Source of the DNA: Azonexus hydrophilus DSM 23864
GTDB lineage: Bacteria > Pseudomonadota > Gammaproteobacteria > Burkholderiales > Rhodocyclaceae
Length of the DNA stretch: 64,000 bases
Reading direction: 5' to 3'
NCBI RefSeq assembly: GCF_000429605.1
Contig: NZ_AUCE01000011.1
Span: 62,001-126,000, forward strand
Program-made: the position numbers and the translations under genes
Notes under the pieces: generated by a model
Database searches by the model: none
The model's input: only the letters and a program-made list of their open reading frames with translations
Told to the model about the DNA's origin: nothing
Part shown: piece after piece, positions 1 through 8,095 of the stretch
Layout of the letters: each line of letters starts with the position of its first letter
Numbering within the stretch: position 1 is the stretch's first letter

Positions 1-1
1 C

Positions 2-238
2 GCCAGGGCTCTGGCCGACACGCGCCGGACCTTGCCATTCCGGGATGCCGCAGATTTTCGCACGCGCCTCAACGACCCCTCCTTACCCAACAGTCTGATC
101 CCGATCAGCGCTGCCAGCGCCCACTTCCTGATCCAGGTCACGGTAGACCGCGGCCGGGCCCGCAGTCGCGTACTCAGTCTGGTCAAGCGCCAAAACGACA
201 CCTCCCTTCCTCGCATCCTCTGGCAGAGCATCCTGTGA
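2..238 (+). CDS. gspK: GspK, type II secretion minor pseudopilin, C-terminal end only
   Basis: The reading frame is open from the window edge and stops at 236-238, so only the last 78 residues are present. The segment FRTRLNDPSLP followed by a region predicting beta structure and ending with a basic, secretion-type tail fits the C-terminus of GspK, the large minor pseudopilin that caps the type II secretion pseudopilus. The assignment leans on context: gspL, gspM and gspN follow in the usual order. The stop overlaps the GTG start of gspL (GTGA at 235-238), as expected for translational coupling. The N-terminal prepilin signal lies outside the window. Confidence 0.72.
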   Translation, partial: ARALADTRRTLPFRDAADFRTRLNDPSLPNSLIPISAASAHFLIQVTVDRGRARSRVLSLVKRQNDTSLPRILWQSIL

Positions 239-1401
239 ACCCGCCCCTGACCCTGATCATTCCTCCCGACTGGCCGCAACATCGCCGAGACTGCCCCTGG
301 GCCCTGCTGGATGCCACAGGGCATGTAGCACAGCGTGGCTGTAGCGAACCCAAGGACTGGCCGAGCGGAGATGGCGAAGGCCCACAGCCTTGCCAACTAC
401 TGCTCACTGGCCATCAGCTTGCCGGGCAGCGTGCCCGCTTGCCAGCCGGTCAAGGCGGGCGGCGACGCGAGGTTGTCGGTAGTGTCCTCGAAGAAAGTCT
501 GCTCGACGCCCCCGAGCAACTCAGCTTCGCCGTCGGCGAAACCGCGACGGACAGCGGCCTGACACCGATCGGCATCATCTCCCGTGCGCGCTTGACGGCG
601 CTGGTCAAGCTGTTGCGCGAACTCGGCTGGTCGCCGCAAGCCGCCTGGCCGCTCGGCATGGCCGCCGACGCCCCAAGCGCATGGTTGTGCGGAGAGGAAA
701 TCAACCTGATCGGCCCCGAGGGCTACATTGCCACATCGATCAATGAAAGCCTGATCGCCTGGCTTGCCGTCACCCAGGCGCCAACACTGCCGCTGACAAG
801 CCTCGACGACAACCCCGAGCGCGACCGTCATCTGCAATCGCTGATCGGCGACCAGGTCGTGACCGCCCTGCGCTTGCCACAACTTCGGCTGCCACCGGGA
901 ACCGGCTTTCTGGACGGCGACCTGGCACCGCCCCGGCAAGCCACGCCGATTGGCCGCCATTTCCGGCCGGCGCTGCGCCTGGCCGCCGGCTTCGCCATTG
1001 CCCTGGGTTTGATGATCGGCGCCCAGTGGTCATGGAATGCCTTGCAACTGCGCAGTCTGCACCAGCAGATTGCCCTTCACTTCCGGACAGTCCTGCCGCA
1101 AACCCCCTTGGTCGACCCATTGCGACAGATGGAACAGGCACTTGCCTCAGCCCGGCGTAACAACGGACAACTTTCTGACAGCGACTTCCTGATGCTGGCC
1201 GCTACCCTGGGAGAGATGCCGGAAACCGCCCAGCTACGGGAGCTGGTCTACGAGAATGAGCGCCTGCGGGGCGTTGCCGTTCTGCCCGAGAGTGTCGTCG
1301 AGACCCTGGCTGCCGCCGCGGCCAAACGCAACCAGGTCCTGCACGCGACGCGCCAGGGCGAGAACGTCGAATTCACCCTGGCACCGGGAGGAAGACAATG
1401 A
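235..1401 (+). CDS. gspL: GspL, type II secretion inner-membrane platform protein
   Basis: A 388-residue protein with a long cytoplasmic N-terminal region (actin-like fold in the family, about residues 1-235), one membrane segment near residues 246-264 (LAAGFAIALGLMIGAQWSW), and a periplasmic ferredoxin-like C-terminus. GspL links the GspE ATPase to the inner-membrane platform and pairs with GspM. The start is GTG at 235, overlapping the gspK stop by four bases, and its own stop overlaps the gspM ATG (ATGA, 1398-1401). Length and single-TM layout match the family. I recognise it by architecture and by position between gspK and gspM. Confidence 0.85.
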   Translation: MNPPLTLIIPPDWPQHRRDCPWALLDATGHVAQRGCSEPKDWPSGDGEGPQPCQLLLTGHQLAGQRARLPAGQGGRRREVVGSVLEESLLDAPEQLSFAVGETATDSGLTPIGIISRARLTALVKLLRELGWSPQAAWPLGMAADAPSAWLCGEEINLIGPEGYIATSINESLIAWLAVTQAPTLPLTSLDDNPERDRHLQSLIGDQVVTALRLPQLRLPPGTGFLDGDLAPPRQATPIGRHFRPALRLAAGFAIALGLMIGAQWSWNALQLRSLHQQIALHFRTVLPQTPLVDPLRQMEQALASARRNNGQLSDSDFLMLAATLGEMPETAQLRELVYENERLRGVAVLPESVVETLAAAAAKRNQVLHATRQGENVEFTLAPGGRQ

Positions 1402-1898
1402 AAGCAGACGCCTTGCTGCGGCTCCGGCAGCGCCTGAACAAGCTCCTGGATCGCCTGTCGCCGCGAGATCGGGCCGCCTTGCACCTGCTTTTCTGGAGCC
1501 TGGTACTGGCAATCGCTGCTCAGGCGATATGGTCGCTGGAACAGGCTCGACGCACCCAATTGCAGCAGCTACCCCGCGTTGCCGGTGAGGCGCTGCGGAG
1601 TGCTGTTCTGGGCGAAGCTTGGCAACAACTGACTGCCGCGCCTCCGCTGCCTGGCACCTCCGCCGTCATCGAGCGAGCCATCGCCCCGCGTCTTGGCGAA
1701 CTCGGTCCGGAGGTCGAGGCTAAGTGGAACGGCGACCGACTGCACCTGAGCGGCAAGGTCGAACTCGCCCCGTGGCTGCGCTGGAGCGCCGCAATGCAGA
1801 AGGAGTATCGAATGCGCCTGGATAGTTGCCGCCTCTCTGGCGATGGTCGTCTGGTTCGCCTCAATGCGGTCTATCAAAACGCGAGCAGCCGCCAATGA
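1398..1898 (+). CDS. gspM: GspM, type II secretion platform protein
   Basis: A 166-residue bitopic membrane protein with a short basic N-terminus (RLNKLLDRLSPRDRAALH), a single membrane span at about residues 25-45, and a small periplasmic domain. This is the GspM architecture; it dimerises with GspL and stabilises the GspE/GspL platform. The start overlaps the gspL stop by four bases. Its stop at 1896-1898 overlaps the ATG of gspN (ATGA), and this junction lies inside a perfect 15-bp hairpin. Sequence conservation in GspM is low, so order and topology carry the call. Confidence 0.82.
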   Translation: MKADALLRLRQRLNKLLDRLSPRDRAALHLLFWSLVLAIAAQAIWSLEQARRTQLQQLPRVAGEALRSAVLGEAWQQLTAAPPLPGTSAVIERAIAPRLGELGPEVEAKWNGDRLHLSGKVELAPWLRWSAAMQKEYRMRLDSCRLSGDGRLVRLNAVYQNASSRQ

Positions 1899-1927
1899 AA
1901 GCCCCGGCGCTTCCGGGGCTTTCATTG
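1893..1927 (+). repeat. Perfect 15-bp inverted repeat over the gspM stop and gspN start
   Basis: Arms 1893-1907 (CAATGAAAGCCCCGG) and 1913-1927 are exact reverse complements around the five-base loop CGCTT. The left arm contains the gspN ATG (1895-1897) and the gspM TGA. The core AAAGCCCCGG/CCGGGGCTTT resembles the terminator stem at 49697-49722, but only a poor T-tract follows. In mRNA it should hide the gspN initiation site or attenuate transcription into gspN. The repeat is seen directly; its function is inference. Confidence 0.8.
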
Positions 1928-2626
1928 ATTCTGCTGCTCGTCATGCTCGCCTTGCTGGTCAACATGCCCGCCCGCTTTGTCGCTCTGCTGGTCGAGCAGG
2001 CCTGCAGCGGACAGTGCCGGATCAGCGACAGCAGTGGCAGTGCCTGGAACGGTCAAGGCCGACTGTTCCTGAACAGCAACCAACGCTGGTTCGATCTTGG
2101 CCCCGTGCATTGGCGCTTTCCCGCTAGCGATGCCTATTTCGTGCTCGGCCTCGGTCACGGAAAGATCATCTGGCGGACGCTGCATCAGCTCGAAGTCGAC
2201 GGCATAAGCCTGCCTGCGGCAGCCATCCTCGGCCACCCTGCACTCCAACTGCCGGCCGGTGACTGGCGCGGCAGTTTGACCGTGGGCACGACTCAACTGC
2301 GTCTGGCCCCCGGCAACACACCGGGAATCAGCGGTCATGGACAGATCGAATGGCGTCAGGCAGCCACTCCTCTAGTCACCGATTACCCGCTGGGCAACTA
2401 TCAAATCAACTGGCGATGGGAGGAAAGATCCGCCCCCCACGGCAGTTTTTCCGGCGGGCGCCCATCGCTGATCCTGGTCGAAGGACAGTTCGATGCAGGA
2501 CAGGCGAATGCCAGAATCGATCTGCAGGGAGAGGCCCGGCTCAGACTGGAACGCTACCTCAGCCTGATTGCCCGTCCGCTGCCGGACCGGGATGGCTCCT
2601 GGACACTCCTGTTTCGTCTCGACTGA
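1895..2626 (+). CDS. gspN: GspN, type II secretion accessory protein
   Basis: A 243-residue protein with an N-terminal signal anchor (LSLILLLVMLALLVNMPARF) and a beta-rich periplasmic domain, the layout of GspN (PulN-like), which is found in many but not all type II systems. The ATG at 1895 was chosen because it overlaps the gspM stop and keeps the whole hydrophobic anchor; an open frame reaches further upstream but inside gspM. The ATG is buried in a 15-bp hairpin, so initiation probably depends on ribosomes finishing gspM. It is the last gene of the gsp operon before the phoX promoter region. Confidence 0.78.
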   Translation: MKAPALPGLSLILLLVMLALLVNMPARFVALLVEQACSGQCRISDSSGSAWNGQGRLFLNSNQRWFDLGPVHWRFPASDAYFVLGLGHGKIIWRTLHQLEVDGISLPAAAILGHPALQLPAGDWRGSLTVGTTQLRLAPGNTPGISGHGQIEWRQAATPLVTDYPLGNYQINWRWEERSAPHGSFSGGRPSLILVEGQFDAGQANARIDLQGEARLRLERYLSLIARPLPDRDGSWTLLFRLD

Positions 2627-2633
2627 AATACTC

Positions 2634-2667
2634 CGGTCATTGGCGGGTCATCTTCCTTTCTCATAAT
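2634..2667 (+). promoter_or_regulatory. Pho box and -10 element of phoX
   Basis: Two 7-base direct repeats, CGGTCAT (2634-2640) and GGGTCAT (2645-2651), are separated by four bases. This is the spacing of a PhoB box (CTGTCAT-N4-CTGTCAT in E. coli), and both repeats keep GTCAT. A -10-like CATAAT lies at 2662-2667, ten bases beyond the second repeat, the position used in PhoB-activated promoters where the box replaces the -35. It lies 39-72 bases before the start codon of a phosphatase gene. Spacing and sequence are seen; control by PhoB is inference. Confidence 0.65.
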
Positions 2668-2705
2668 CGCGGCTCTTCAACCAATTACTCCTTCGAGAAC
2701 AAGCC

Positions 2706-4934
2706 ATGTCCGAACATCTGACCAAGCATCACCCCGATTCGCCGAACGGCTGCGATGACGTTTCCAAGAACGAATCCGGCAATACGCCTTTCGCCAGCAT
2801 CCTCGACGCCCGCCTGTCGCGCCGCAATCTGCTCAAGGGCAGCTTCGGCCTGGCTGCCGGCAGTTTCATGAGCATCAACCTGAGCGGTTGCCTGACCAAC
2901 AGCGATGGCACTTCGCCCGACAACAGCTTCAAACTCGGCTTCACCGCCGTCGCCAAGGGCACCGAAGATCTGCTTCGCGTCCCGGCCGGCTATACCACGA
3001 CTGTGTTGTACCGCCTCGGCGACCCGCTCAACACGACCACCCCGGCCTTTGTGAACGACGGCACCGACAGCGCCGCCAGTTACCAGTTCCGCGCCGGTGA
3101 CCATCACGATGGCATGGCTTACTTCGGGCTGAGCAGCAGTGGTCTGAGCAAGGACCTGAGCAACACCTCGCGTGGCCTGCTGTGCATGAACCACGAAAAC
3201 ATCACGCGCATCTTCCTGCACACCGCAGCCGAAGTCGGTGCCGGTTTCCCGTCGGGGGCGCGCGTCGTTTCCCAGATCGACAAGGAAGTCAATGCACACG
3301 GCGTATCGGTCATTGAAGTGGTCAAGGGTGCGAGCTTCTCGGTCAACAAGCTCTCCGGCTTCAACCGTCGCTATACCGCCGCCAGCGAAATGACGATCAG
3401 CGGCCCGGCGGCCGGCGACGACCTGATGGTCACCCCTTACTCGAACGCTGGCACGGCCACCCGTGGTACGCTGAACAATTGTGCCAACGGTGTCACGCCC
3501 TGGGGTACCTACCTGACTTGCGAAGAAAACTGGGCCGGCTATTTCAAGCGCCAGACCAGCGCCTCCTTGGCCACGGCCAAGGAAACCGCCGCCCAGAACC
3601 GCTACATCGGCTCTGGCGCGAGCAACGGCAGCTACGGCTGGGCCAATCCGGTGGGTGGCGACACCAGCGGCGTCGGTCTCTATGATCGCTGGGACATCTC
3701 GCAGAGCGGTGCTGACTCCACCGCCGACTACCGCAACGCCGCCAACACCATGGGCTGGGTGGTCGAGATTGATCCTTTCGCACCGGGCGATCTGCCGCGC
3801 AAGCGCACCGCCATGGGCCGCTTCGGTCATGAAGGCGCAATGCCGGCCAAGGCGGTTGCTGGCCGTCCCATCGTTTATTACATGGGCGACGACGCGCAGA
3901 ACGAATATATCTTCAAGTACGTTTCAAACGCCAACTGGGATCCGGCCGACGCCAATGGCGGTCTGACTGCCGGCAACAAGTATCTCGACGACGGCAAGCT
4001 CTACGTCGCCACCCTGAACGCCGACGGCAGCGGCACCTGGACCGAGCTGACCATCACCAATCCGCTGATCGCCGCGGCCGCCTACGGCTTCGCCGACCAG
4101 GCCGACGTCCTGATCAATTGCCGCATCGCTGCCGACGCCGTCGGCGCAACACCGATGGACCGCCCGGAATGGGCCGACGTGAATCCGGTCAACGGCGACA
4201 TCTATGTCACCTTGACCAACAACTCCTCGCGCGGCACCACCGGTCTATCGACTGGCGGAAAATCCAAGGGCTTGGACGCTGCCAACCCGCGCTACTACGA
4301 CGACGGCGAAGGTCGCCTCGGCAACCCGAACGGCCACATCGTCCGTTTCCGCGAAACCGGCAGCAACCCGGCAGCAACCACCTTCAACTGGGACGTCTAC
4401 CTGTTTGGTGCCGAGAACGACCAGTTCGGCAATCCTTCGATCAACATCTCGTCGCTGACCAACGACAACGATTTCTCCAGCCCGGACGGCCTCTGGTTCA
4501 GCCAGGCGGTACCCGGCCTGATGTGGATTCAGACCGACGATGGTGCCTATACCGATGTGACCAACTGCATGATGCTCGCTGCCCTGCCGGGCAATTATGG
4601 CGACGGTGGCGCAGTCAACGTCACCAACCTTGCCGTTCCGAGCAACGCAGGAGCAGACCAGACGGTGACGACCTACGCCGGCAAGGCAGCAACACCGGCA
4701 ACGCTGCGTCGCTTCCTGGTCGGCCCCAAGGGATGCGAAATTACCGGCATCACCGAAACGCCGGATGGCAAGGCGATCTTCGTCAACATCCAGCACCCGG
4801 GTGAAAACACCAGCGCCGCCAACATCGGTATTCCAGCCAACTTCGAGAGCCACTGGCCGGACGGCGGGACTGCCCGCCCACGTTCGACCACCGTCGTCAT
4901 CACCAAAAATGATGGTGGCCTGATCGGTTCCTGA
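2706..4934 (+). CDS. phoX: PhoX-family alkaline phosphatase, Tat-exported
   Basis: A 742-residue protein of the PhoX (DUF839) family, calcium- and iron-dependent phosphomonoesterases and diesterases exported folded by the Tat system. The twin-arginine motif SRRNLLKG is at residues 38-45, followed by a hydrophobic stretch and a Cys (LSGC) that could also be lipidated. Family features include the MNHE loop, TPWGTYLTCEENW, RFGHEGA and SPDGLW segments. Its role would be releasing phosphate from organic esters in the periplasm or outside the cell. A Pho box lies upstream and an intrinsic terminator downstream, so it is probably transcribed alone. The N-terminus before the RR motif is unusually long (about 37 residues). 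Confidence 0.9.
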   Translation: MSEHLTKHHPDSPNGCDDVSKNESGNTPFASILDARLSRRNLLKGSFGLAAGSFMSINLSGCLTNSDGTSPDNSFKLGFTAVAKGTEDLLRVPAGYTTTVLYRLGDPLNTTTPAFVNDGTDSAASYQFRAGDHHDGMAYFGLSSSGLSKDLSNTSRGLLCMNHENITRIFLHTAAEVGAGFPSGARVVSQIDKEVNAHGVSVIEVVKGASFSVNKLSGFNRRYTAASEMTISGPAAGDDLMVTPYSNAGTATRGTLNNCANGVTPWGTYLTCEENWAGYFKRQTSASLATAKETAAQNRYIGSGASNGSYGWANPVGGDTSGVGLYDRWDISQSGADSTADYRNAANTMGWVVEIDPFAPGDLPRKRTAMGRFGHEGAMPAKAVAGRPIVYYMGDDAQNEYIFKYVSNANWDPADANGGLTAGNKYLDDGKLYVATLNADGSGTWTELTITNPLIAAAAYGFADQADVLINCRIAADAVGATPMDRPEWADVNPVNGDIYVTLTNNSSRGTTGLSTGGKSKGLDAANPRYYDDGEGRLGNPNGHIVRFRETGSNPAATTFNWDVYLFGAENDQFGNPSINISSLTNDNDFSSPDGLWFSQAVPGLMWIQTDDGAYTDVTNCMMLAALPGNYGDGGAVNVTNLAVPSNAGADQTVTTYAGKAATPATLRRFLVGPKGCEITGITETPDGKAIFVNIQHPGENTSAANIGIPANFESHWPDGGTARPRSTTVVITKNDGGLIGS

Positions 4935-4958
4935 ACCACTGCAAACGGATCCACCAGA

Positions 4959-4988
4959 GGGGCGCCACCGAAAGGGGCGCCCCTTTTT
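4959..4988 (+). terminator. Rho-independent terminator of phoX
   Basis: An 8-bp perfect stem, GGGGCGCC (4959-4966) pairing with GGCGCCCC (4976-4983), is followed directly by TTTTT (4984-4988). It lies 25 bases after the phoX stop and before the photolyase start. Confidence 0.88.
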
Positions 4989-5021
4989 CCTTGGCGCACA
5001 GGGAGGCCTTATAATCAGTTC

Positions 5022-6437
5022 ATGCGAACTCCCGGAAATGCCGTACTGGTCTGGTTCCGACGCGACCTGCGCGACCACGATCACGCGGCTCTGGCCGCTG
5101 CACTGACCAGCGGTCTGCCGGTTCATTGCGTCTTTGTTTTCGATACCGACATTCTCGACGCCTTGCCGTCGCGGACCGACCGCCGCGTCGAATTCATCCT
5201 CGGCAGCCTGTACCAACTCGACAGCGCCTTGCGGGCCCGCGGCGGCGGACTGATCGTTCTTCACGGCCGCGCAGTCGAGGAAATTCCCCACTTGGCCCGT
5301 GAGATCGGCGCGCGGGCAGTATTCGTCAATCGCGATTACGAACCGGCGGCCAAACGCCGCGACGCCGAAGTCGGACGCTTGCTCGGCGAACAAGGGATTG
5401 CCCTGCATGAGTTCAAGGACCAGGCCATCTTCGAACGCGACGAACTGCTGACCGGCGCCGGCCGCCCGTACACGGTGTTCACCCCGTACAAGAACGCCTG
5501 GCTGAAGCGCCTGAGCAGCGCCGATCACGCCGCCTGCACCGGCAGCGGACAGTTTGCCCCGGCACCGGCAGAAGCGCTGCCGACGCTGGACGATCTCGGT
5601 TTTCGCCCAGGCAATCTTGGCGAACTCGGTATCGAACCCGGGATGGCCGGCGCCCGCAAGTTGTGGGACGAATTCCGCGCCGGCCGCATCCAGCGCTACG
5701 GCGCCTTGCGCGACTTCCCCGCGATCAAGGGGGTCAGCTACCTGTCGGTGCACCTGCGTTTCGGCACCCTCTCGATCCGCGAACTGGTCAGCGCCGCGCT
5801 GGCCGAACAAGCCGGCAGCTGGCTCAACGAGCTGATCTGGCGCGATTTCTATTTCATGATCCTCGACCGCTTCCCGCATGCGGCCGAGCGCGCCTTCAAG
5901 TCCGAATACGACGCCATCCGCTGGGACGACTGGCCGGCGGGGCTGGCTGCCTGGCAGCAGGGACGCACCGGCTACCCGCTGGTCGATGCGGCGATGCGCC
6001 AACTCAATCACAGCGGCTGGATGCACAACCGCCTGCGCATGGTCGTCGCGTCGTTCCTGTGCAAGGATCTGGGCATAGACTGGCGGCTCGGCGAACGCTA
6101 CTTTGCCGAACAGCTCAACGACTTCGATCTCTCGGCCAACAACGGCGGCTGGCAGTGGGCGGCGTCGAGCGGCTGCGATGCGCAGCCCTATTTCCGCATC
6201 TTCAACCCGATCACGCAATCGGAAAAATTCGACCCGGAAGGCAAGTTCATCCGGCGCTACCTGCCCGAACTGGCCAAGCTGCCGAACAAATACATCCACG
6301 CACCGTGGACCATGGGCCGCCTGGAGCAGGAGGCGCTCGGCGTCGTCATCGGCCGCGACTATCCGGGACCGATTGTCGACCACGCGACGGCGCGGGAAAA
6401 GACGCTGGCGCGCTATGCGGTGGTAAAGAAAACCTGA
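5022..6437 (+). CDS. phrB: Deoxyribodipyrimidine photolyase (class I CPD photolyase)
   Basis: A 471-residue flavoprotein that splits UV-induced cyclobutane pyrimidine dimers with blue-light energy. It begins with the antenna-chromophore Rossmann domain (VLVWFRRDLRDHDH) and ends with the helical FAD domain. The family signature is clear in the C-terminal third (WMHNRLRMVVASFLCKDL, LNDFDLSANNGGWQW, YFRIFNP), including the Trp residues of the electron-transfer chain. Length is typical of class I enzymes. It sits alone between the phoX terminator and a convergent gene whose stop is 10 bases away. Confidence 0.95.
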   Translation: MRTPGNAVLVWFRRDLRDHDHAALAAALTSGLPVHCVFVFDTDILDALPSRTDRRVEFILGSLYQLDSALRARGGGLIVLHGRAVEEIPHLAREIGARAVFVNRDYEPAAKRRDAEVGRLLGEQGIALHEFKDQAIFERDELLTGAGRPYTVFTPYKNAWLKRLSSADHAACTGSGQFAPAPAEALPTLDDLGFRPGNLGELGIEPGMAGARKLWDEFRAGRIQRYGALRDFPAIKGVSYLSVHLRFGTLSIRELVSAALAEQAGSWLNELIWRDFYFMILDRFPHAAERAFKSEYDAIRWDDWPAGLAAWQQGRTGYPLVDAAMRQLNHSGWMHNRLRMVVASFLCKDLGIDWRLGERYFAEQLNDFDLSANNGGWQWAASSGCDAQPYFRIFNPITQSEKFDPEGKFIRRYLPELAKLPNKYIHAPWTMGRLEQEALGVVIGRDYPGPIVDHATAREKTLARYAVVKKT

Positions 6438-6447
6438 ACGGCCGGAC

Positions 6448-8007
6448 TCAGGCTACCAGTTCGCGCAGCCTGGCGTCTTCGTGCACGATATGGCGGACCA
6501 GCCAGGTGCGCAGGTAGACCAGCACATCGAACTGGGCGGTCAGTGGATTGTCGTGCAATTCGGCGTAGAACTCGCTCAGCCGTTTCTCGAATTCACCGTG
6601 CTGGTGTTTCTGACGGTCAAAGGCGGCGTAGCGGTGATGATCCATCATGCGCTCTTCGGCCCGGAAATGGACCTGCGCATAGAGGTCGAGCGCCTTGATC
6701 ACCCGCGCCACTTCACGCGAGCCACGCCGGGTCGACACCACCTCGTAGAGGTCGTTGGTCAGGTCGAACAGGTAGCGGTGATGTTCGTCGATGACGTCGA
6801 TGCCGATACGCAGACTGTCGTCCCAGCGCACCCACTCGCATTCATGCGGCGGCAGTTCTGGCAGATCCAGTACCTGATTCGGATCGATGATGTCGTCCCG
6901 GTACAACTCGCGGATCCGCCGGACTTCCGGTATCGCCTTCATGAATCCAGCGACGACCTGGGGATCGAATTGCTTGCCGGCATTGTCCGCCACCCAGGCA
7001 ATCGCTTCATCCACCGGCCAGGGATCCTTGTACGGGCGACGTGAGGTCAGTGCATCAAAGACATCGGACACGGCGCAGATACGCGCCAGCAACGGGATGT
7101 CCTCACCGGCCAGACCTTCCGGATAACCATTGCCATCCCAATGTTCGTGGTGCGAAGCGGCAATATCGCGAGCGGCCTGGATCAGCATGTCGTCGCCTTC
7201 GAGCAGGCGTTTACCGATACTGGTGTGCCCCTTCATCACCTCATATTCATCCGGCAGCAGGCGCCCCGGCTTGAGCAGGATCGCATCCGGAATACCGATC
7301 TTGCCGACATCGTGCATCGGTGCGCAGATGGCGAGCAGTTCGCGCTGTTCGGGCGGCAGGTCCATCGCTTTGGCAATCGCCGTTGCGATGTGGGTCATGC
7401 GCATGATGTGCATGCCGGTTTCGTTGTCGCGATACTCGGAGGCCGTGCCCAGCCGACGAATGGCGTCGGTACGGGCATCTTCAAGCTCGACCTCGCGGAC
7501 GCGCAGGGTTTCATTGATGATCAGGCGCGACACCAGGACCGACAGGGCCTGCGCCAGATCTTCCATGAATTCGTACTCAACCGGATCAGGCTGCCAGCCG
7601 GGATCGACGAACATCAGCGCCTTGCCGATCAGCGCGGCATTGTCGCGCAAGGGCAACATGAAACAGGCGGCATCTGCAGGAAGTTCCCGTTGCATCAGGG
7701 GGGGCAGGCTGGCGCTGGCATCGGCAACCAGCGTCACCCGCTCGTCATCGTCGCCGGTCAAATGGTAGGGCGAACTGTCACCGTCGATACACACCCACGG
7801 TGGCGGTAAACCGAACTGCGCCACCTGGAGCAGCAAGCCTCGGGAATTGCGGAGCAAGACCAGGCTGTGCGGCAGCACCCTGATACCGGGCAGGCTGGTC
7901 AGCAGATCGTTCAATCTGGCCAGCATACCGTCAAGATCACCACCATCGAGACGGGTCAGGTCGAAGACCAGACGGCTGATAGCGAGTATTTCCTGTTCCT
8001 TGTCCAT
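6448..8007 (-). CDS. GAF / HD-GYP phosphodiesterase fused to a C-terminal hemerythrin domain
   Basis: A 519-residue protein from the ATG at 8007. The N-terminal 170 residues look like a GAF sensor. Next is an HD-GYP domain with HDVGKIGIPD near residue 230 and HHEHWDGNGYP near residue 300, the intact metal and GYP motifs of cyclic-di-GMP phosphodiesterases. The last 130 residues are a bacteriohemerythrin domain (GIDVIDEHHRYLF, HFRAEERMMDHH, HQHGEF, HIVHED) with the usual His/Asp/Glu di-iron ligand spacing. It probably degrades c-di-GMP in response to oxygen or redox state, affecting motility or biofilm; it sits beside the pilus chemotaxis operon. A TTG at 8019 has GGAG four bases upstream and is an alternative start. 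Confidence 0.88.
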   Translation of the reverse strand: MDKEQEILAISRLVFDLTRLDGGDLDGMLARLNDLLTSLPGIRVLPHSLVLLRNSRGLLLQVAQFGLPPPWVCIDGDSSPYHLTGDDDERVTLVADASASLPPLMQRELPADAACFMLPLRDNAALIGKALMFVDPGWQPDPVEYEFMEDLAQALSVLVSRLIINETLRVREVELEDARTDAIRRLGTASEYRDNETGMHIMRMTHIATAIAKAMDLPPEQRELLAICAPMHDVGKIGIPDAILLKPGRLLPDEYEVMKGHTSIGKRLLEGDDMLIQAARDIAASHHEHWDGNGYPEGLAGEDIPLLARICAVSDVFDALTSRRPYKDPWPVDEAIAWVADNAGKQFDPQVVAGFMKAIPEVRRIRELYRDDIIDPNQVLDLPELPPHECEWVRWDDSLRIGIDVIDEHHRYLFDLTNDLYEVVSTRRGSREVARVIKALDLYAQVHFRAEERMMDHHRYAAFDRQKHQHGEFEKRLSEFYAELHDNPLTAQFDVLVYLRTWLVRHIVHEDARLRELVA

Positions 8008-8043
8008 CGCTAGTTGCAATCAACTCCAAATGAGATGGACTCT

Positions 8044-8049
8044 CATTAT
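8044..8049 (-). promoter_or_regulatory. -10 element for the HD-GYP/hemerythrin gene
   Basis: The minus strand reads TATAAT exactly here, about 37 bases before the ATG at 8007. No good -35 is visible at 16-18 bp spacing, because that region is occupied by the hairpin at 8058-8093. Confidence 0.4.
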
Positions 8050-8057
8050 AGGGAGCT

Positions 8058-8093
8058 TCCTTGATGACGCGGTACTTTCCGCGTCATCAAGGA
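8058..8093 (-). terminator. 15-bp hairpin after chpA, probable transcript end
   Basis: Arms 8058-8072 and 8079-8093 are perfect reverse complements (core TTGATGACGCGG) around a six-base loop. The hairpin begins directly after the chpA stop codon (8096-8098) on the minus strand. There is no clear T-tract, so it may be a stabilising 3' end or a factor-dependent terminator. Confidence 0.55.
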
Positions 8094-8095
8094 GA

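Noticed and set aside
4245..6383. 712-codon open frame antisense to phoX and phrB
   Set aside because: It is a mirror of the strong codon bias of two well-recognised plus-strand genes, crosses a terminator, and its translation is low-complexity without motifs.
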